From Myxococcota bacterium (GTDB taxonomy: Bacteria > Myxococcota_C > UBA6777): DNA of 64,000 nt. Where the stretch lies: assembly GCA_023150835.1 (NCBI GenBank), contig JAKLKB010000018.1, forward strand, positions 13,130-77,129, in the 5' to 3' direction. Under the pieces are notes generated by a model. The model had not been told where the DNA came from and ran no database searches. It was given only the letters and a program-made list of their open reading frames with translations. The number at the start of each line of letters is the position of its first letter. Within the stretch, counting starts at the first letter, position 1. Positions 26,477 to 35,900 of the stretch are shown piece by piece. The position numbers and the translations under genes were made by a program.

Positions 26477-26890
26477 TGCGGCTTGGTAGGCTTTAAACAT
26501 CCCGGGATCGACGCGCACTTCGTGGCTTGTCACACGCCATCCAGCGGCTTTCTTCACCAAGGTATCCCGAACAACCGCTGTGGCGACGACTTTGGGGATA
26601 TCTTCTCGCTCGATCACCGTCAGATAAGAGGTTGCGACAACGCCTTGCTCTGTGGGATCCAAGACCACGTTGCTGACGACGTGGCGTTTGCCGCTGGTGT
26701 TTCCCTCCGTAGCCACCAGAAACCCACGGATCGCATCGACTCCCGAAACAGGCGGCGCGAACCCCGGATCCATCGTGGCTTGCGCATCAAAAAACTGCAT
26801 ATACGTGTCCCAATCTTGGGCATCCACCGCATGATCAAGACGCGACAACACTTCGTGGACCATCAACCGATCTTCGATCGACAAAAACAT
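26462..26890 (-). CDS. NTF2-like/SnoaL-type protein
   Basis: 142 residues from ATG 26890 (GGAGG 5 nt upstream). The cone-shaped alpha+beta fold is suggested by 'SIEDRLMVHEVLSRLDHAVD', 'DWDTYMQFFDAQATMDPGFA', 'GVDAIRGFLVATEG', 'TSGKRHVVSNVVLDP' and 'WRVTSHEVRVDPGMFKAYQA'. The buried His of 'GKRHVVSNVV' is typical. Such proteins are small-molecule isomerases or dehydratases, or ligand-binding proteins; the substrate is not evident. It ends 92 bp from the ars operator, and its 3' end has been tandemly copied into that gap. Confidence 0.75.
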   Translation of the reverse strand: MFLSIEDRLMVHEVLSRLDHAVDAQDWDTYMQFFDAQATMDPGFAPPVSGVDAIRGFLVATEGNTSGKRHVVSNVVLDPTEQGVVATSYLTVIEREDIPKVVATAVVRDTLVKKAAGWRVTSHEVRVDPGMFKAYQAAQVGG

Positions 26891-27026
26891 CGTTTCCTCC
26901 AAACTCTCTTGTGGGGTATGTTCGACACTCAGTTTGGCGGCACGAAACAAGGCCACACGAGCAGCGGACTCGGAGGCACGTTGTATGCGTCCGCCCGTTC
27001 TGTGGCTCCTTGTCTCTCGCCGCGTG

Positions 27027-27141
27027 ATACGGTATCCGAGTGATCTGTGATCGAAGGAGAGCGCCCAGACGCCCTGTGCTTGGGCAGCCACAGGGGGCTG
27101 CCCCTACATTTTTGCGATCACACAACGGGCGGATTTCGTAT
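27027..27141 (-). repeat. MITE-like repeat, family C copy (reverse)
   Basis: 115 bp bounded by ATACGGTATCCGAG and CGGATTTCGTAT with the internal GGGGGCTGCCCC hairpin. It occupies the middle of the 405-bp gap between divergent genes; the rest of the gap holds no supported feature. Confidence 0.8.
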
Positions 27142-27295
27142 GACTGTTTTTCGTGTCCATCTGCTCCCGACGCCGAAACCTCGGTGAACCCAAGGCACAC
27201 GCAAGATATACCGCCTTGACTTTGATTTGTCGATTGTGAGATATCGCAACCCTGCTTTGCATTTTCTGCAAAGTCTTTTCCCGAAGGAAACGTCG

Positions 27296-28213
27296 GTGAA
27301 TACGACCCATCTCGCGACGCTCGTCGCCGTTGCTGAAGCAGGTTCACTTTCACGCGTGGCACAGCAACGAAAAACCAGCATCAGCAGTATCAGCCGTCAG
27401 ATCGCAGAGATCGAACAGACACTGCGAACACCTTTGCTGTTGCGAACAGGACGAGGTGTGCGCCTCACACCCGCAGGAGAGGGATTCGTCGAGCGAGCGC
27501 GTTTTCTTTTGCGTGATCTGGATCTTGCGATCGCCGAAGCCACCGCACTCGATCACCCCCAAAACCACCCCCTGCATCTCTCTTCACCGATCGAAGTTGC
27601 GCTATCCTTGCTTCCATCCAGCCTATCCCTCTTCCATCAAGCCCATCCTACGGTGCGTTTGGATATCCATGCCGAAGCGCGAAAAGTCTCCTTACTCGAA
27701 GAAAGCTACGATGCCGCTCTCCGCTTGGGCCCGCTTCAAGATGTGAACCTACTTGCCCGTCCCATCGGCGAAGTGGCCCTTTTTTTGTGTGGCCCACCCT
27801 CTCTGCGCTTGCAAAAGCCTTCGATCGAAGCCATCGGCTCTCTGCCGTATGTCGGTGTCGTCGGTACAAACGAAAAAGTCCAAGCCGTCCTCCGCCAAAA
27901 AACCTTTGATCTATCTATCCGTTCCACGATCCGCACGAGCACTTTCTCAGAAGCCGCCGAGTTTGCAGTCCTCTCCCAACACGCTGTGATCCTCCCCTCC
28001 TACACGGCCTCACGCTTTTTACACGATCAACGCCTGATACTGCTTGTGCCTGCGTTGAAACTTCCGACGATCCATCTGCACATGCTGCTGTCCCCACACC
28101 ACCGCAAGACCCTACCCCTGCAAACGCTCTATGAGATCCTGCGCGAACAACTCGCCAAGCACAACACCCTCTCCCCCAAAGCATCGCGATCAAACCGCTC
28201 CGCACGACGATAG
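27296..28213 (+). CDS. LysR-family transcriptional regulator
   Basis: 305 residues starting at GTG 27296, with AAGGA 8 nt upstream. The N-terminal winged helix is standard: 'NTTHLATLVAVAEAGSLSRV', 'QRKTSISSISRQIAEIEQTL', 'PLLLRTGRGVRLTPAGEGFV'. The C-terminal effector domain has 'HLSSPIEVALSLLPSSLSLF', 'YDAALRLGPLQDVNLLARPI' and 'LSQHAVILPSYTA', close in style to the LysR group that represses neighbouring oxidoreductase genes. The gene is divergent from the NTF2-like gene (about 400 bp away, with a C repeat between), which could be its target. Inducer unknown. Confidence 0.85.
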   Translation: MNTTHLATLVAVAEAGSLSRVAQQRKTSISSISRQIAEIEQTLRTPLLLRTGRGVRLTPAGEGFVERARFLLRDLDLAIAEATALDHPQNHPLHLSSPIEVALSLLPSSLSLFHQAHPTVRLDIHAEARKVSLLEESYDAALRLGPLQDVNLLARPIGEVALFLCGPPSLRLQKPSIEAIGSLPYVGVVGTNEKVQAVLRQKTFDLSIRSTIRTSTFSEAAEFAVLSQHAVILPSYTASRFLHDQRLILLVPALKLPTIHLHMLLSPHHRKTLPLQTLYEILREQLAKHNTLSPKASRSNRSARR

Positions 28214-28273
28214 ATATCCCTGTTTTTTTGGAATCTCCAAAACGATCTCGACGATAATCAAAAGAGGAGTGAC

Positions 28274-28370
28274 GCGGCTCACAAAAAACCCGCGTTCGAA
28301 CCCGTTCAAGCGAGAGAGTCTTCTGTTTGAAAAACGTTGATCTCTTCGCCGATATCGGGATGAGATCGAC
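28274..28370 (+). repeat. Family A/B repeat, A half only
   Basis: ACAAAAAACCCGCGTTCGAA, then GTTCAAGCGAGAGAGTC, CTGTTTGAAAAACG and TCTCTTCGCCGATATCGGG. Diverged copy without the B core. Confidence 0.65.
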
Positions 28371-28430
28371 AAAGATCGACACATAGCATCGTGCGTATCT
28401 CCGCAAATGCCCAACAACCCGAGAGTTTCG

Positions 28431-29684
28431 ATGTCAAACAAGATCACCAAAAACGCATTCCAAGATCATTTTCGCAACAAAGAACTGCGCATCAACGACC
28501 TGCAACAAGAAAACTCCCTCACCCCCGCCCTCAAAGAAGCCGCACGCAGCGCCGACACCAACCGCGACGGCAAGATCAGCGGAAGCTCCGAAACAGACAA
28601 ACTTTTTCGTGCGCTTGACCGCTTTGACCGCGACGGAAGCGCCCGTTCCATGCACCGAAGCCCTGCCGTCGAGACCGTTCTCCATCATGCCGCCTCCCCC
28701 CAAACGCCCACCACACCGACCCAACCGAGCGCTCCCACCACGACCATCACTCGTGCGGCCTTTCAAGCGGCGCTCGACGACAAACACATCAAGGTATCAT
28801 CCCTGAAAGACAATAGCGCGATCCCAAGCGAAGTCGCATCAGCGGCCCGCAGCGCCGACGCCAACCGCGATGGCAAGATCAGCGGAAGCTCCGAAACAGA
28901 CAAACTCTTTCGCGCACTCGACCGCTTTGATCGAGACGGAAACGCCCAATCCATGCACCGAACCACCGTTTTGGATGCGATCCTTGGTGCAGCAACGACC
29001 AATCCTCCGCCTCCTACAGCAGATCCCAACCGCGCCGTCCGAGCCAACTTCTCTTTTCAACCCAATGCTGTTGCCCTTGACCGAGCCCGAAGCTCCGACC
29101 TCGGCAGCAAGATGTCCGAAAAACTTGAACAGCACCGCGACACTTATCTGAAAGCCTCCGCCCTCACAGGCGTTCCCGCCGAACTGATCGCTGCGATCCA
29201 TGCCAACGAATCGGGATTCGGCGATTATCGGCCTTCTGTGCGCGGCCCTGAGTCGGGCTTCGGCCTAGATGATCGCCATGTCTCTACTGCATGGGGCAAC
29301 AGCAAACTCGAACAATACGGCCTCGGGCGCTGGGAACGCGGAACAGGAACCGAGCGCAGCATCTTCCAAAGTGCTGTGATCGCTGCCGAACATCTCAAAC
29401 GCAACGCTGCCTTCGCAGGAATCGACATCCACGCACAGATGAATGCCAACGATCTCGCAGGAGCCGCCCTCTCCTACATCCAAGGTACACGCGCTGCCGA
29501 AAACGCCCATGATCGGGGCTCAAGCTGGATGTTCAACACTTCCGACAACAACCCCCATCCCCTTCACCCCGGCGGCACCAGCCGAACCAGTAGCGGGCGC
29601 ACCGTTCGCGTTGAACCCGACCGAAAAGAAGGGCTTTTGCGCTGGGACACCCTTTTGCCTTTGATCAAAGAACATCTGCGCTAA
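28431..29684 (+). CDS. EF-hand-like repeat protein with lysozyme-like domain
   Basis: 417 residues from ATG 28431 (weak GAGAG upstream; ATG 28407 is an alternative). No signal peptide. Two near-identical modules hold an EF-hand-like calcium loop: 'SADTNRDGKISGSSETDKLF' and 'SADANRDGKISGSSETDKLF', each followed by 'RALDRFDRDG', a second loop. A Pro/Thr linker separates them. Residues from about 235 form a lytic-transglycosylase/lysozyme-like domain: 'YLKASALTGVPAELIAAIHA' then NESGFGDY, where the Glu in the NESGF context fits a catalytic Glu. It probably cleaves peptidoglycan in a calcium-dependent way. With no signal peptide, export by a non-Sec route (effector or phage-like) is possible. Confidence 0.7.
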   Translation: MSNKITKNAFQDHFRNKELRINDLQQENSLTPALKEAARSADTNRDGKISGSSETDKLFRALDRFDRDGSARSMHRSPAVETVLHHAASPQTPTTPTQPSAPTTTITRAAFQAALDDKHIKVSSLKDNSAIPSEVASAARSADANRDGKISGSSETDKLFRALDRFDRDGNAQSMHRTTVLDAILGAATTNPPPPTADPNRAVRANFSFQPNAVALDRARSSDLGSKMSEKLEQHRDTYLKASALTGVPAELIAAIHANESGFGDYRPSVRGPESGFGLDDRHVSTAWGNSKLEQYGLGRWERGTGTERSIFQSAVIAAEHLKRNAAFAGIDIHAQMNANDLAGAALSYIQGTRAAENAHDRGSSWMFNTSDNNPHPLHPGGTSRTSSGRTVRVEPDRKEGLLRWDTLLPLIKEHLR

Positions 29685-29783
29685 AAGCACCCTTTCTTGG
29701 TTTGTCTCTTCCTTGGTACGCATGCCTTTTTCAATTTCGCCTGTGCTCAAAACGCCCGCCCCCCCTCCGTGCTCCGAAGCCCC

Positions 29784-30434
29784 CTAAGGGCGAATGCTCT
29801 CGTTTTGCGTCATCTGCCTTACGCTTTCGTTGGTTTGCTGTTGCGATACACCACGTTCGCAATACGCACTCCACAAAGCCACCAACGCAGCAGGTGCCGC
29901 CCCAATCGCCAATCCGATGCCCATCCCCGCAACACCTGCTGTCGCCACAGTTGTAGAGATGGCAGCGGCCAAGCCACCTGTTGCAAAGGCTGCCGCTGCG
30001 TTGGTGACCGCCTCCATCCCCCTCCCTGAACTTGCTCCCCAAGCCACACCCACAACCAAACCAATGGCCACCCCTGCTGCTCCACCCGACGCACTGATTC
30101 CCGAGGTGAGTTTCGTCACGATCCCTTGCGCGACGAAACCCGCCCCAGCAGCAACGGCATCGCCCGCCGCGATGTTCTTCAACGCCTTTTGAACGTGATC
30201 TTTGATGGCTTGCGGACCTTGTTTTGCGGCATCAACCAAGGGAGAAAACAGCTTACGATAACTTTCTGGGTCGCTTGCTTTCAGTGCGACCATCGCAACA
30301 TACGCTCTGTCATGATCGACTCCTTTACCGCCACCGAATCCTACACGCTGCACCAAGATCCCCGCCAGAACTTGTTGCGTCGCCGGAGAAAGCAAGGCGA
30401 ACGCCTTTGGATCTGCCGTGATATTTTTGGCCAA
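29784..30434 (-). CDS. Glycine/alanine-rich membrane protein (glycine-zipper type)
   Basis: 216 residues if translated from the TTG at 30434. The N-terminal 95 residues are soluble and helical ('LSPATQQVLAGILVQRVGFG'). The next 100 are a run of Gly/Ala-rich hydrophobic segments ('GGAAGVAIGLVVGVAWGASS', 'AAAFATGGLAAAISTTVATA', 'VAGMGIGLAIGAAPAALVAL'), typical of glycine-zipper membrane insertion. The frame stays open upstream of the TTG with natural-looking sequence ('SSRPDKTAFLTE') before a stop, so the annotated start may be wrong, or a frameshift near 30470 may have cut off an ATG start. It converges on the lysozyme-like gene; a holin-like or immunity role is speculation. Confidence 0.5.
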   Translation of the reverse strand: MAKNITADPKAFALLSPATQQVLAGILVQRVGFGGGKGVDHDRAYVAMVALKASDPESYRKLFSPLVDAAKQGPQAIKDHVQKALKNIAAGDAVAAGAGFVAQGIVTKLTSGISASGGAAGVAIGLVVGVAWGASSGRGMEAVTNAAAAFATGGLAAAISTTVATAGVAGMGIGLAIGAAPAALVALWSAYCERGVSQQQTNESVRQMTQNESIRP

Positions 30435-30734
30435 TTCCGTAAGGAATGCCGTTTTGTCTGGGCGCGAAGACGATGATAGAAAATTGTGGCATCATCCATA
30501 CCGCTCTGCACAAAACCAATGTTTCGCCTTGCCCGCGTAGCCTCCCCTTCTCTGTGCTTCTCGGATCGAAATCGTTCCTGTGTCCAACGTCCGAACACCT
30601 GAGCACCCGAAGCGAACTCATTCGACCAAAAGCCCAACACCCGACATTTCTTTTCATCGAACGCCACCAAACGCCCAAGTTCCGACGCATCCATCGCTCG
30701 CTTATCCTCTCAATCAGCACTTTCCGCAATTTCC
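30435..30734. other. Gap of about 300 bp between leftward genes
   Basis: No frame with a ribosome binding site and protein-like composition was found, apart from the possible N-terminal continuation of the glycine-rich membrane protein at 30435-30480. Confidence 0.4.
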
Positions 30735-32054
30735 CTAAAACCGCACAGGAAAGCTCTTCCAACGCGCAACCACTTGGCCGCCTCGTACTGCGTCGATCGT
30801 CTCAAAGTTCAGCAGCGCATCCCCCTCCATCGGTCGAAAAAACACAAAGTCTCCTTGCTCGATCTCGACCGCATCAGAGCCGATCAACAGCGACTGGTTC
30901 GGCAGTAGGTTGGCGTTTGGCGCACCCGCCGTCAAAGGCTCGACCACAAGGCCCGTTGGAGACGCGATCTCCCTCGACCAGCCGCCCCCGTAGATGTAAA
31001 AAGACCGACCGCGATTGGGATCCCACCAGCGCAACAGCCCCTCAAATGACTCCAGAAAAGCAACCTGATTGCCCTCAAGCTTTTTTAACACAGGAGCCGC
31101 GATCCATACCGCAGGACGGTGCGCTGCGAGCGTGTAAAAATCAAAATGCGCGGGCTGCAAAAAGGCACTTCCAATGCTGAGATCGCGGATACTCGTGCGT
31201 TTCTCCATCCCTTGATACAGCGAATAGGTCTTGCTCCCACCACCATTCAAGGTCAATGGCTTCGCAAACATCGACGGATACGCCGATCTTGCCTCGCTCA
31301 CAAACGCTTCGTATCGCCGCAAGACCTCTTGAAATGCCCGTTGTACCGCAGAACGCTGCGATGGAACAGCAAATGGCGTGTGCGGGACATGCCCGTCATA
31401 GCCCATCAGCCCCGAAAAAACCAGATGTTTTGGATGGCTTGCGATCACGTTCAACGCCTCCTTGAGTGCCTTCGCATCGGCAAATCCGCCACGCCGAAGC
31501 CCCACATCGATCTCCAGATTGATCCGCAACACCAACCCCTCTGCCTTTGCCCACGCAAGATAGCGCTCCAACCGCTGCCGCGAATCCACCAGCCATTGTA
31601 CCGCCCCCAACAACGGCTGCTTTTGCGCAGATCCCATCGAACGCACCGCAAACTGCGCAGCCTCCACCGACCAAGGCTTGCCCAGCAGATAATCCATCTG
31701 ACCCCCAAAATGCCCAAACAAGCGCGGTAAAAAGCGCGCATGAAACACCATCAACCCCTTTGCATCGGTCTTTTTGCACAGGTAGGACAGCAGCTCAAGA
31801 CTCGGCAGCGACTTGACCACGATCCGCAGGCGATACGGCTCTCTCACCACATGACGGATCGCCTCGGTGTTGTGATCCAAACGCCCCAGATCGATCACCA
31901 ACGCGGGCTGCCCCTCGGCCTGCCCTTTCAGCACTCTGTTCAGCCCCGAAAAAAAAGCGTCGTGCTTTCCCCCCCCTTTGCTCGGCTTCAACACAAACAA
32001 CCCCACCACAAGCAACCCAACACCCAGCCCGATCCATACACGCACACGTCTCAT
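30735..32054 (-). CDS. Membrane-anchored PLP-barrel enzyme (alanine racemase / D-threonine aldolase fold)
   Basis: 439 residues from ATG 32054 (GGGAGG 9 nt upstream). An N-terminal helix 'VWIGLGVGLLVVGLFVL' anchors or exports the protein. The fold-type III barrel then follows: 'PALVIDLGRLDHNTEAIRHV', with Lys in 'LRIVVKSLPSLELLSYL' at the PLP Schiff-base position, then 'LVLRINLEIDVGLRRGGF' and 'LMGYDGHVPHTPF'. The C-terminal beta domain includes 'LNGGGSKTYSLY' and 'FYIYGGGWSREIASPTG', as in D-threonine aldolase/D-serine dehydratase relatives. It probably acts on D- or hydroxy amino acids in the periplasm or at the membrane; substrate uncertain. Divergent from the tetR gene. Confidence 0.72.
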   Translation of the reverse strand: MRRVRVWIGLGVGLLVVGLFVLKPSKGGGKHDAFFSGLNRVLKGQAEGQPALVIDLGRLDHNTEAIRHVVREPYRLRIVVKSLPSLELLSYLCKKTDAKGLMVFHARFLPRLFGHFGGQMDYLLGKPWSVEAAQFAVRSMGSAQKQPLLGAVQWLVDSRQRLERYLAWAKAEGLVLRINLEIDVGLRRGGFADAKALKEALNVIASHPKHLVFSGLMGYDGHVPHTPFAVPSQRSAVQRAFQEVLRRYEAFVSEARSAYPSMFAKPLTLNGGGSKTYSLYQGMEKRTSIRDLSIGSAFLQPAHFDFYTLAAHRPAVWIAAPVLKKLEGNQVAFLESFEGLLRWWDPNRGRSFYIYGGGWSREIASPTGLVVEPLTAGAPNANLLPNQSLLIGSDAVEIEQGDFVFFRPMEGDALLNFETIDAVRGGQVVARWKSFPVRF

Positions 32055-32266
32055 TGCCCTCGACCTCCCGACCTTTTCAAAAAACTCCGCTCCACCTATA
32101 CCACACCTCTGTCTTTTCTTACAGATGTCACTTAACACACCAACTTGACCTATCCCCCGCTCTTTGCTACGTTCAATCCCCTTCTGAAGAAGTTCGCCTC
32201 GCGGCATCCATCCCACGCTCCCACCTTTTGCGCCTGATGGACGCCTCCGTACCACAAGGAACCGCA

Positions 32267-32863
32267 ATGTCCGAAGCCAACAAAGCTCAAAAAAAGAAAG
32301 CACAACTCCGCGAAGCCGCCTACCGCTGCTTTCAAAAGTCTGGCTATTACGAAACCACCGTCGATGATATCTGCCAAAAAGCCCAATGCTCAAAAGGCAG
32401 TTTCTATTATCACTACGCCTCCAAACAAGAAGTCTTTATCGATATCCTCCAAGTCTGGGCCCGCGAAGTCATCTCCGAGATGCTCAAGTCCTTTGAAGAT
32501 GCCCTCGCCAACGAAACCCCCATCGAAGCCGTCACCCAAGCCATCCAAAACGAAGTCCGACGCGGTCGCGCCATCGTCCCGCTCTGGCTCGAATTCACCA
32601 TCCACGCCCACCGCGACGAACTCGTCCGAAACGCCCTCTCCAAATTCTTCCGACGTACCCGCAACGCCATCTCCGAGATGCTCGAACCCCTCACCCGCGA
32701 TCGCTTCTCCGCAGAAGAAAGCGAAGGCATCGCCGCCGGCATCTTCGGTATGTACACCGGCCTGATTATGCAAGAACTCGCCGACCCCGAAACCGCCGAT
32801 GCCAGCGAGTCCGTCGCACGCATCATGCGCGTCATGTCCATTCTTCTCGCTCCCATCGCCTGA
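32267..32863 (+). CDS. TetR-family regulator, probable controller of the fatty acid synthase gene
   Basis: 198 residues from ATG 32267 (AAGGA 7 nt upstream). N-terminal helix-turn-helix: 'LREAAYRCFQKSGYYETTVD', 'DICQKAQCSKGSFYYHYASK', QEVFIDIL, a textbook TetR pattern. The C-terminal ligand domain is helical ('IVPLWLEFTIHAHRDELVRN', 'GIAAGIFGMYTGLIMQELAD'). It sits 132 bp upstream of the type I FAS gene, with a TetR-type palindrome in between. In corynebacteria and mycobacteria the fas gene is controlled by a TetR-type regulator, FasR; whether this is an orthologue or only an analogue cannot be told from the sequence. An acyl-CoA ligand is the natural guess. Confidence 0.85.
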   Translation: MSEANKAQKKKAQLREAAYRCFQKSGYYETTVDDICQKAQCSKGSFYYHYASKQEVFIDILQVWAREVISEMLKSFEDALANETPIEAVTQAIQNEVRRGRAIVPLWLEFTIHAHRDELVRNALSKFFRRTRNAISEMLEPLTRDRFSAEESEGIAAGIFGMYTGLIMQELADPETADASESVARIMRVMSILLAPIA

Positions 32864-32897
32864 TCTCCCTCCGCCATCCTTGATCCAAATTTTTTTA

Positions 32898-32964
32898 TTG
32901 ACATCCTTCACGAATTCAAGTACCGCCCTCTTCCATTGATTTTTCTTTAGACCGACCAGTCGGT
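32898..32964 (+). promoter_or_regulatory. FAS gene promoter region with TetR-type operator
   Basis: ACCGACCAGTCGGT at 32951-32964 is a perfect inverted repeat (ACCGAC / GTCGGT with a 2-nt centre), the form bound by many TetR proteins, 31 bp before the FAS start codon. TTGACA at 32898-32903 matches a -35 element exactly. The -10 at 17-nt spacing is poor (TACCGC at 32921). The operator would lie in the early transcribed region and block RNA polymerase. Confidence 0.75.
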
Positions 32965-32995
32965 TTTTGTTTGCCCAAAAGAGAAGAGGGATACG

Positions 32996-35900
32996 ATGCG
33001 AAGAACAGAAGAGCGCAACAACGGGAAAGCAGCGGTTGTTCAAGCGGCAGAGGAGGGTGCTTCTTTGTCGGCGTCAGCGAAAGAACAGCTGTGGGGTCTG
33101 GAGCGCACGTCGCAAGGGTTCGTGTCGTACGATGGAGAAGGGGGGCAACAAGGCGGCGCGTTGTACACAAGCGGTCAAGTGACTGCGGTGCGCTCGTTGT
33201 TGTCGCGTCTGGTGCTGGGGGAAAACCAAGCGGCGATCTCGTTTGCGGGACAAGGTTTCTATGATCTGGATCATCTTGCGGGTTTGATGCGGGGATCGCG
33301 GGAAGTACGGGCATTGTTGGAAGCCGCGACAGCACATCTAGAATCACTGGTCCACACACAAGAAGCGCGATGGAGCGGGTGTTATGCCGATGGCTTCGAT
33401 GTGATGGCTTGGTTGCAAGAGCCTTCGACGCGCCCGTCGGCAGCGGTATTACGGGGCGGTTGTTATTCACAGCCGCTGATCTTGATCCAACAAGTCGCTT
33501 TGTATGTCGCGTTGTACGAAGAAGGGATCCGCGAAGCCTTTGCGGTGGGGGCGATCCCCGTGATCTTTGGTCACTCTCAAGGCTTACAGACGGCGTTGTT
33601 GGTGGCGGAAAGCCCAAACGGACAGATCGAGACCGAACGGCTCTTGGCTTATGTAAGCTATGCCTTTTGGCAGGGTCTGGTGATGGAACAAGGATACACC
33701 GTCACGCCCGAACGTTCGGCGGAAGGGGCGTCACCGATGGCGGCGATCTCGGGTCCGTCGCTTGCGGTGTTGGAACAGGTGTTGGCGCGTTTCAATCGCA
33801 GTTTGCCCGAAGCAGCGCAAGTCGATATCTCGTTGTACAACACACGCAATCGCCATGTGGTGAGCAGCCATCCTGCGGTGCTTTCGACGCTACGCAAGGC
33901 GATGGAGGCCCAAGCCGAGCGCGAGGCTGCCCGAAAAAAAGCCGGGCGATTCGGAGGACAACCGCTACAGTTTACATGGGAATATCTCGAAGTCAGCGGC
34001 CCGTTTCATTCGCGTTATATGCGCGAAGGCTTTGAGCAGATGCAGCGAAAAGTCCGAGATATCGGCTTTGATTTTTCAAAAAGCCGCTTCTTTGTGGATG
34101 TGTTGTGTGGCCACACAGGGCGCGTGTTGACGCAACAGCCCGATGTATTGGATGAGTTGCTGCACAATCAGTTTGTGCGCTCGGTACGTTGGTCGCGGAT
34201 GTTGCGCAGTTTGGAGCCTTACAACGGAGTTTCGGATATCTTGGATCTCGGGCCGGGGGATGGGGTGATGCGCTTGACGGCTTCGGCCTTGCGTGGAACG
34301 GGACGACAAGTCCACACGCTTTACACCCAAGAAGGCCAAGACGCTTTCTTTCTACAAGCTCCGCAGACACCTCGTCCTGTGGCTTATTGCAGCTTTCTTC
34401 CGTCTGTTTCTCCCGATGAGGCAGGGGGATGGCGCGTCGAAAACCGATACACCCGCGCAACGGGCCATGCACCCGTGATCTTGCCGGGGATGACCCCCAC
34501 CACGTCGGATGTCCCGATCGTCGCCGCAGCGGCCAACCAAGGTTTTACCGCCGAGTTGGCGGGCGGCGGTCAAGTCAACGAACGGATCTTTTGGTTGCGG
34601 ATGGAAGAGCTTCAAGAGGCCCTTGGACCCGGGCGTGAAGTCGTCTTCAACGCGCTGTATCTCGATCCGTATCTGTGGGATCTTCATGTGCGCAAAACGG
34701 GCTTGGTGCAAAAAGCACGCAAGGCGGGTTATCCGATCTGTGGTGTGACGATCAGCGCAGGGATGCCCGAAGTCTCCGAAGCTGTCGCTCTTTTGGATGA
34801 GTTTGTGTCGTTGGGGATGTGGCTCAATGCTTTCAAGCCCGGGACGTTGGCGCAGATCCGTCACGTCGTCAAGATCGCACAAGCCGCACCGCACCATACG
34901 ATCTTTGTGCATCTCGAAGGCGGCAAGGCAGGCGGGCATCACTCGTGGGAAGATCTCGAACAGCTTTTGTTGGACGGCTATCACCTCTTGCGCGAACAGC
35001 CCAACCTCGTGCTTTGCGTGGGCGGCGGGATCGGAAGCGAGGCCCACGCCAATGCCCTGCTGACAGGCCGATGGTCTCTCGCTCACGATCTGCCACAGAT
35101 GCCCGTCGATGCGGTGCTTTTGGGGACGCTCACGATGGCTTGCAAAGAAGCCACCACCTCCGCACAAGTCAAACAAGCCCTTGTCGATGCTCCCGGCTGC
35201 GCGGGATGGGTCTTTGCAGGCCACGTCGAAGGCCAGACCACTTCGGGAAAAAGCGCACTCAACGCAGATATCCACTACATCGACAACGCTGCCTCCCGCT
35301 GTGGGCGTTTGTTGGATGAAGTCGCGGGCGATGCGATCGCAGTTCAAGCCCGACGCGATGAGATCATCGCGGCACTCAACCAAACCGCCAAGCCTTACTT
35401 TGGCGATCTCTCGACCATGACGTATCATGCCGTCGCGCAGCGCCTTGTCACGTTGATGGCCCTCGGACGTCACGGACGCTACGAAGACGGTCCTTGGCTT
35501 GATACGACGCACCGCACACGATTCGCAGACTTTTTGCAGCTTGCAGAGGCTCGATTGTGCGAACAAGAAGAAGGCCGCTTCGCATGCTTTTTTGGAACCT
35601 TCGAAGCGCTTGACCATCCACAGGCTTGTGTCGATCGGCTGCTTGCGCTGTATCCCCACGCAGCCCAGCAGATCTTGCATCCTGCGGATGTTCGGCGATT
35701 TTTGTATGATATCTGTGGCCGCGCTGGCAAGCCTGTTCCGTTCGTTCCCGTCATCGACGCCGAAGTGCGGCGTTGGTACAAAGCAGACTCGCTCTGGCAA
35801 GCCCACGATGATCGCTACAGCGCCGACCAAGTTCTGATCATCCCCGGCCCTGCGGCCCTTCAAGGACTCCGTAGCGCAGATCAGCCTGTGGCCTCGATGC

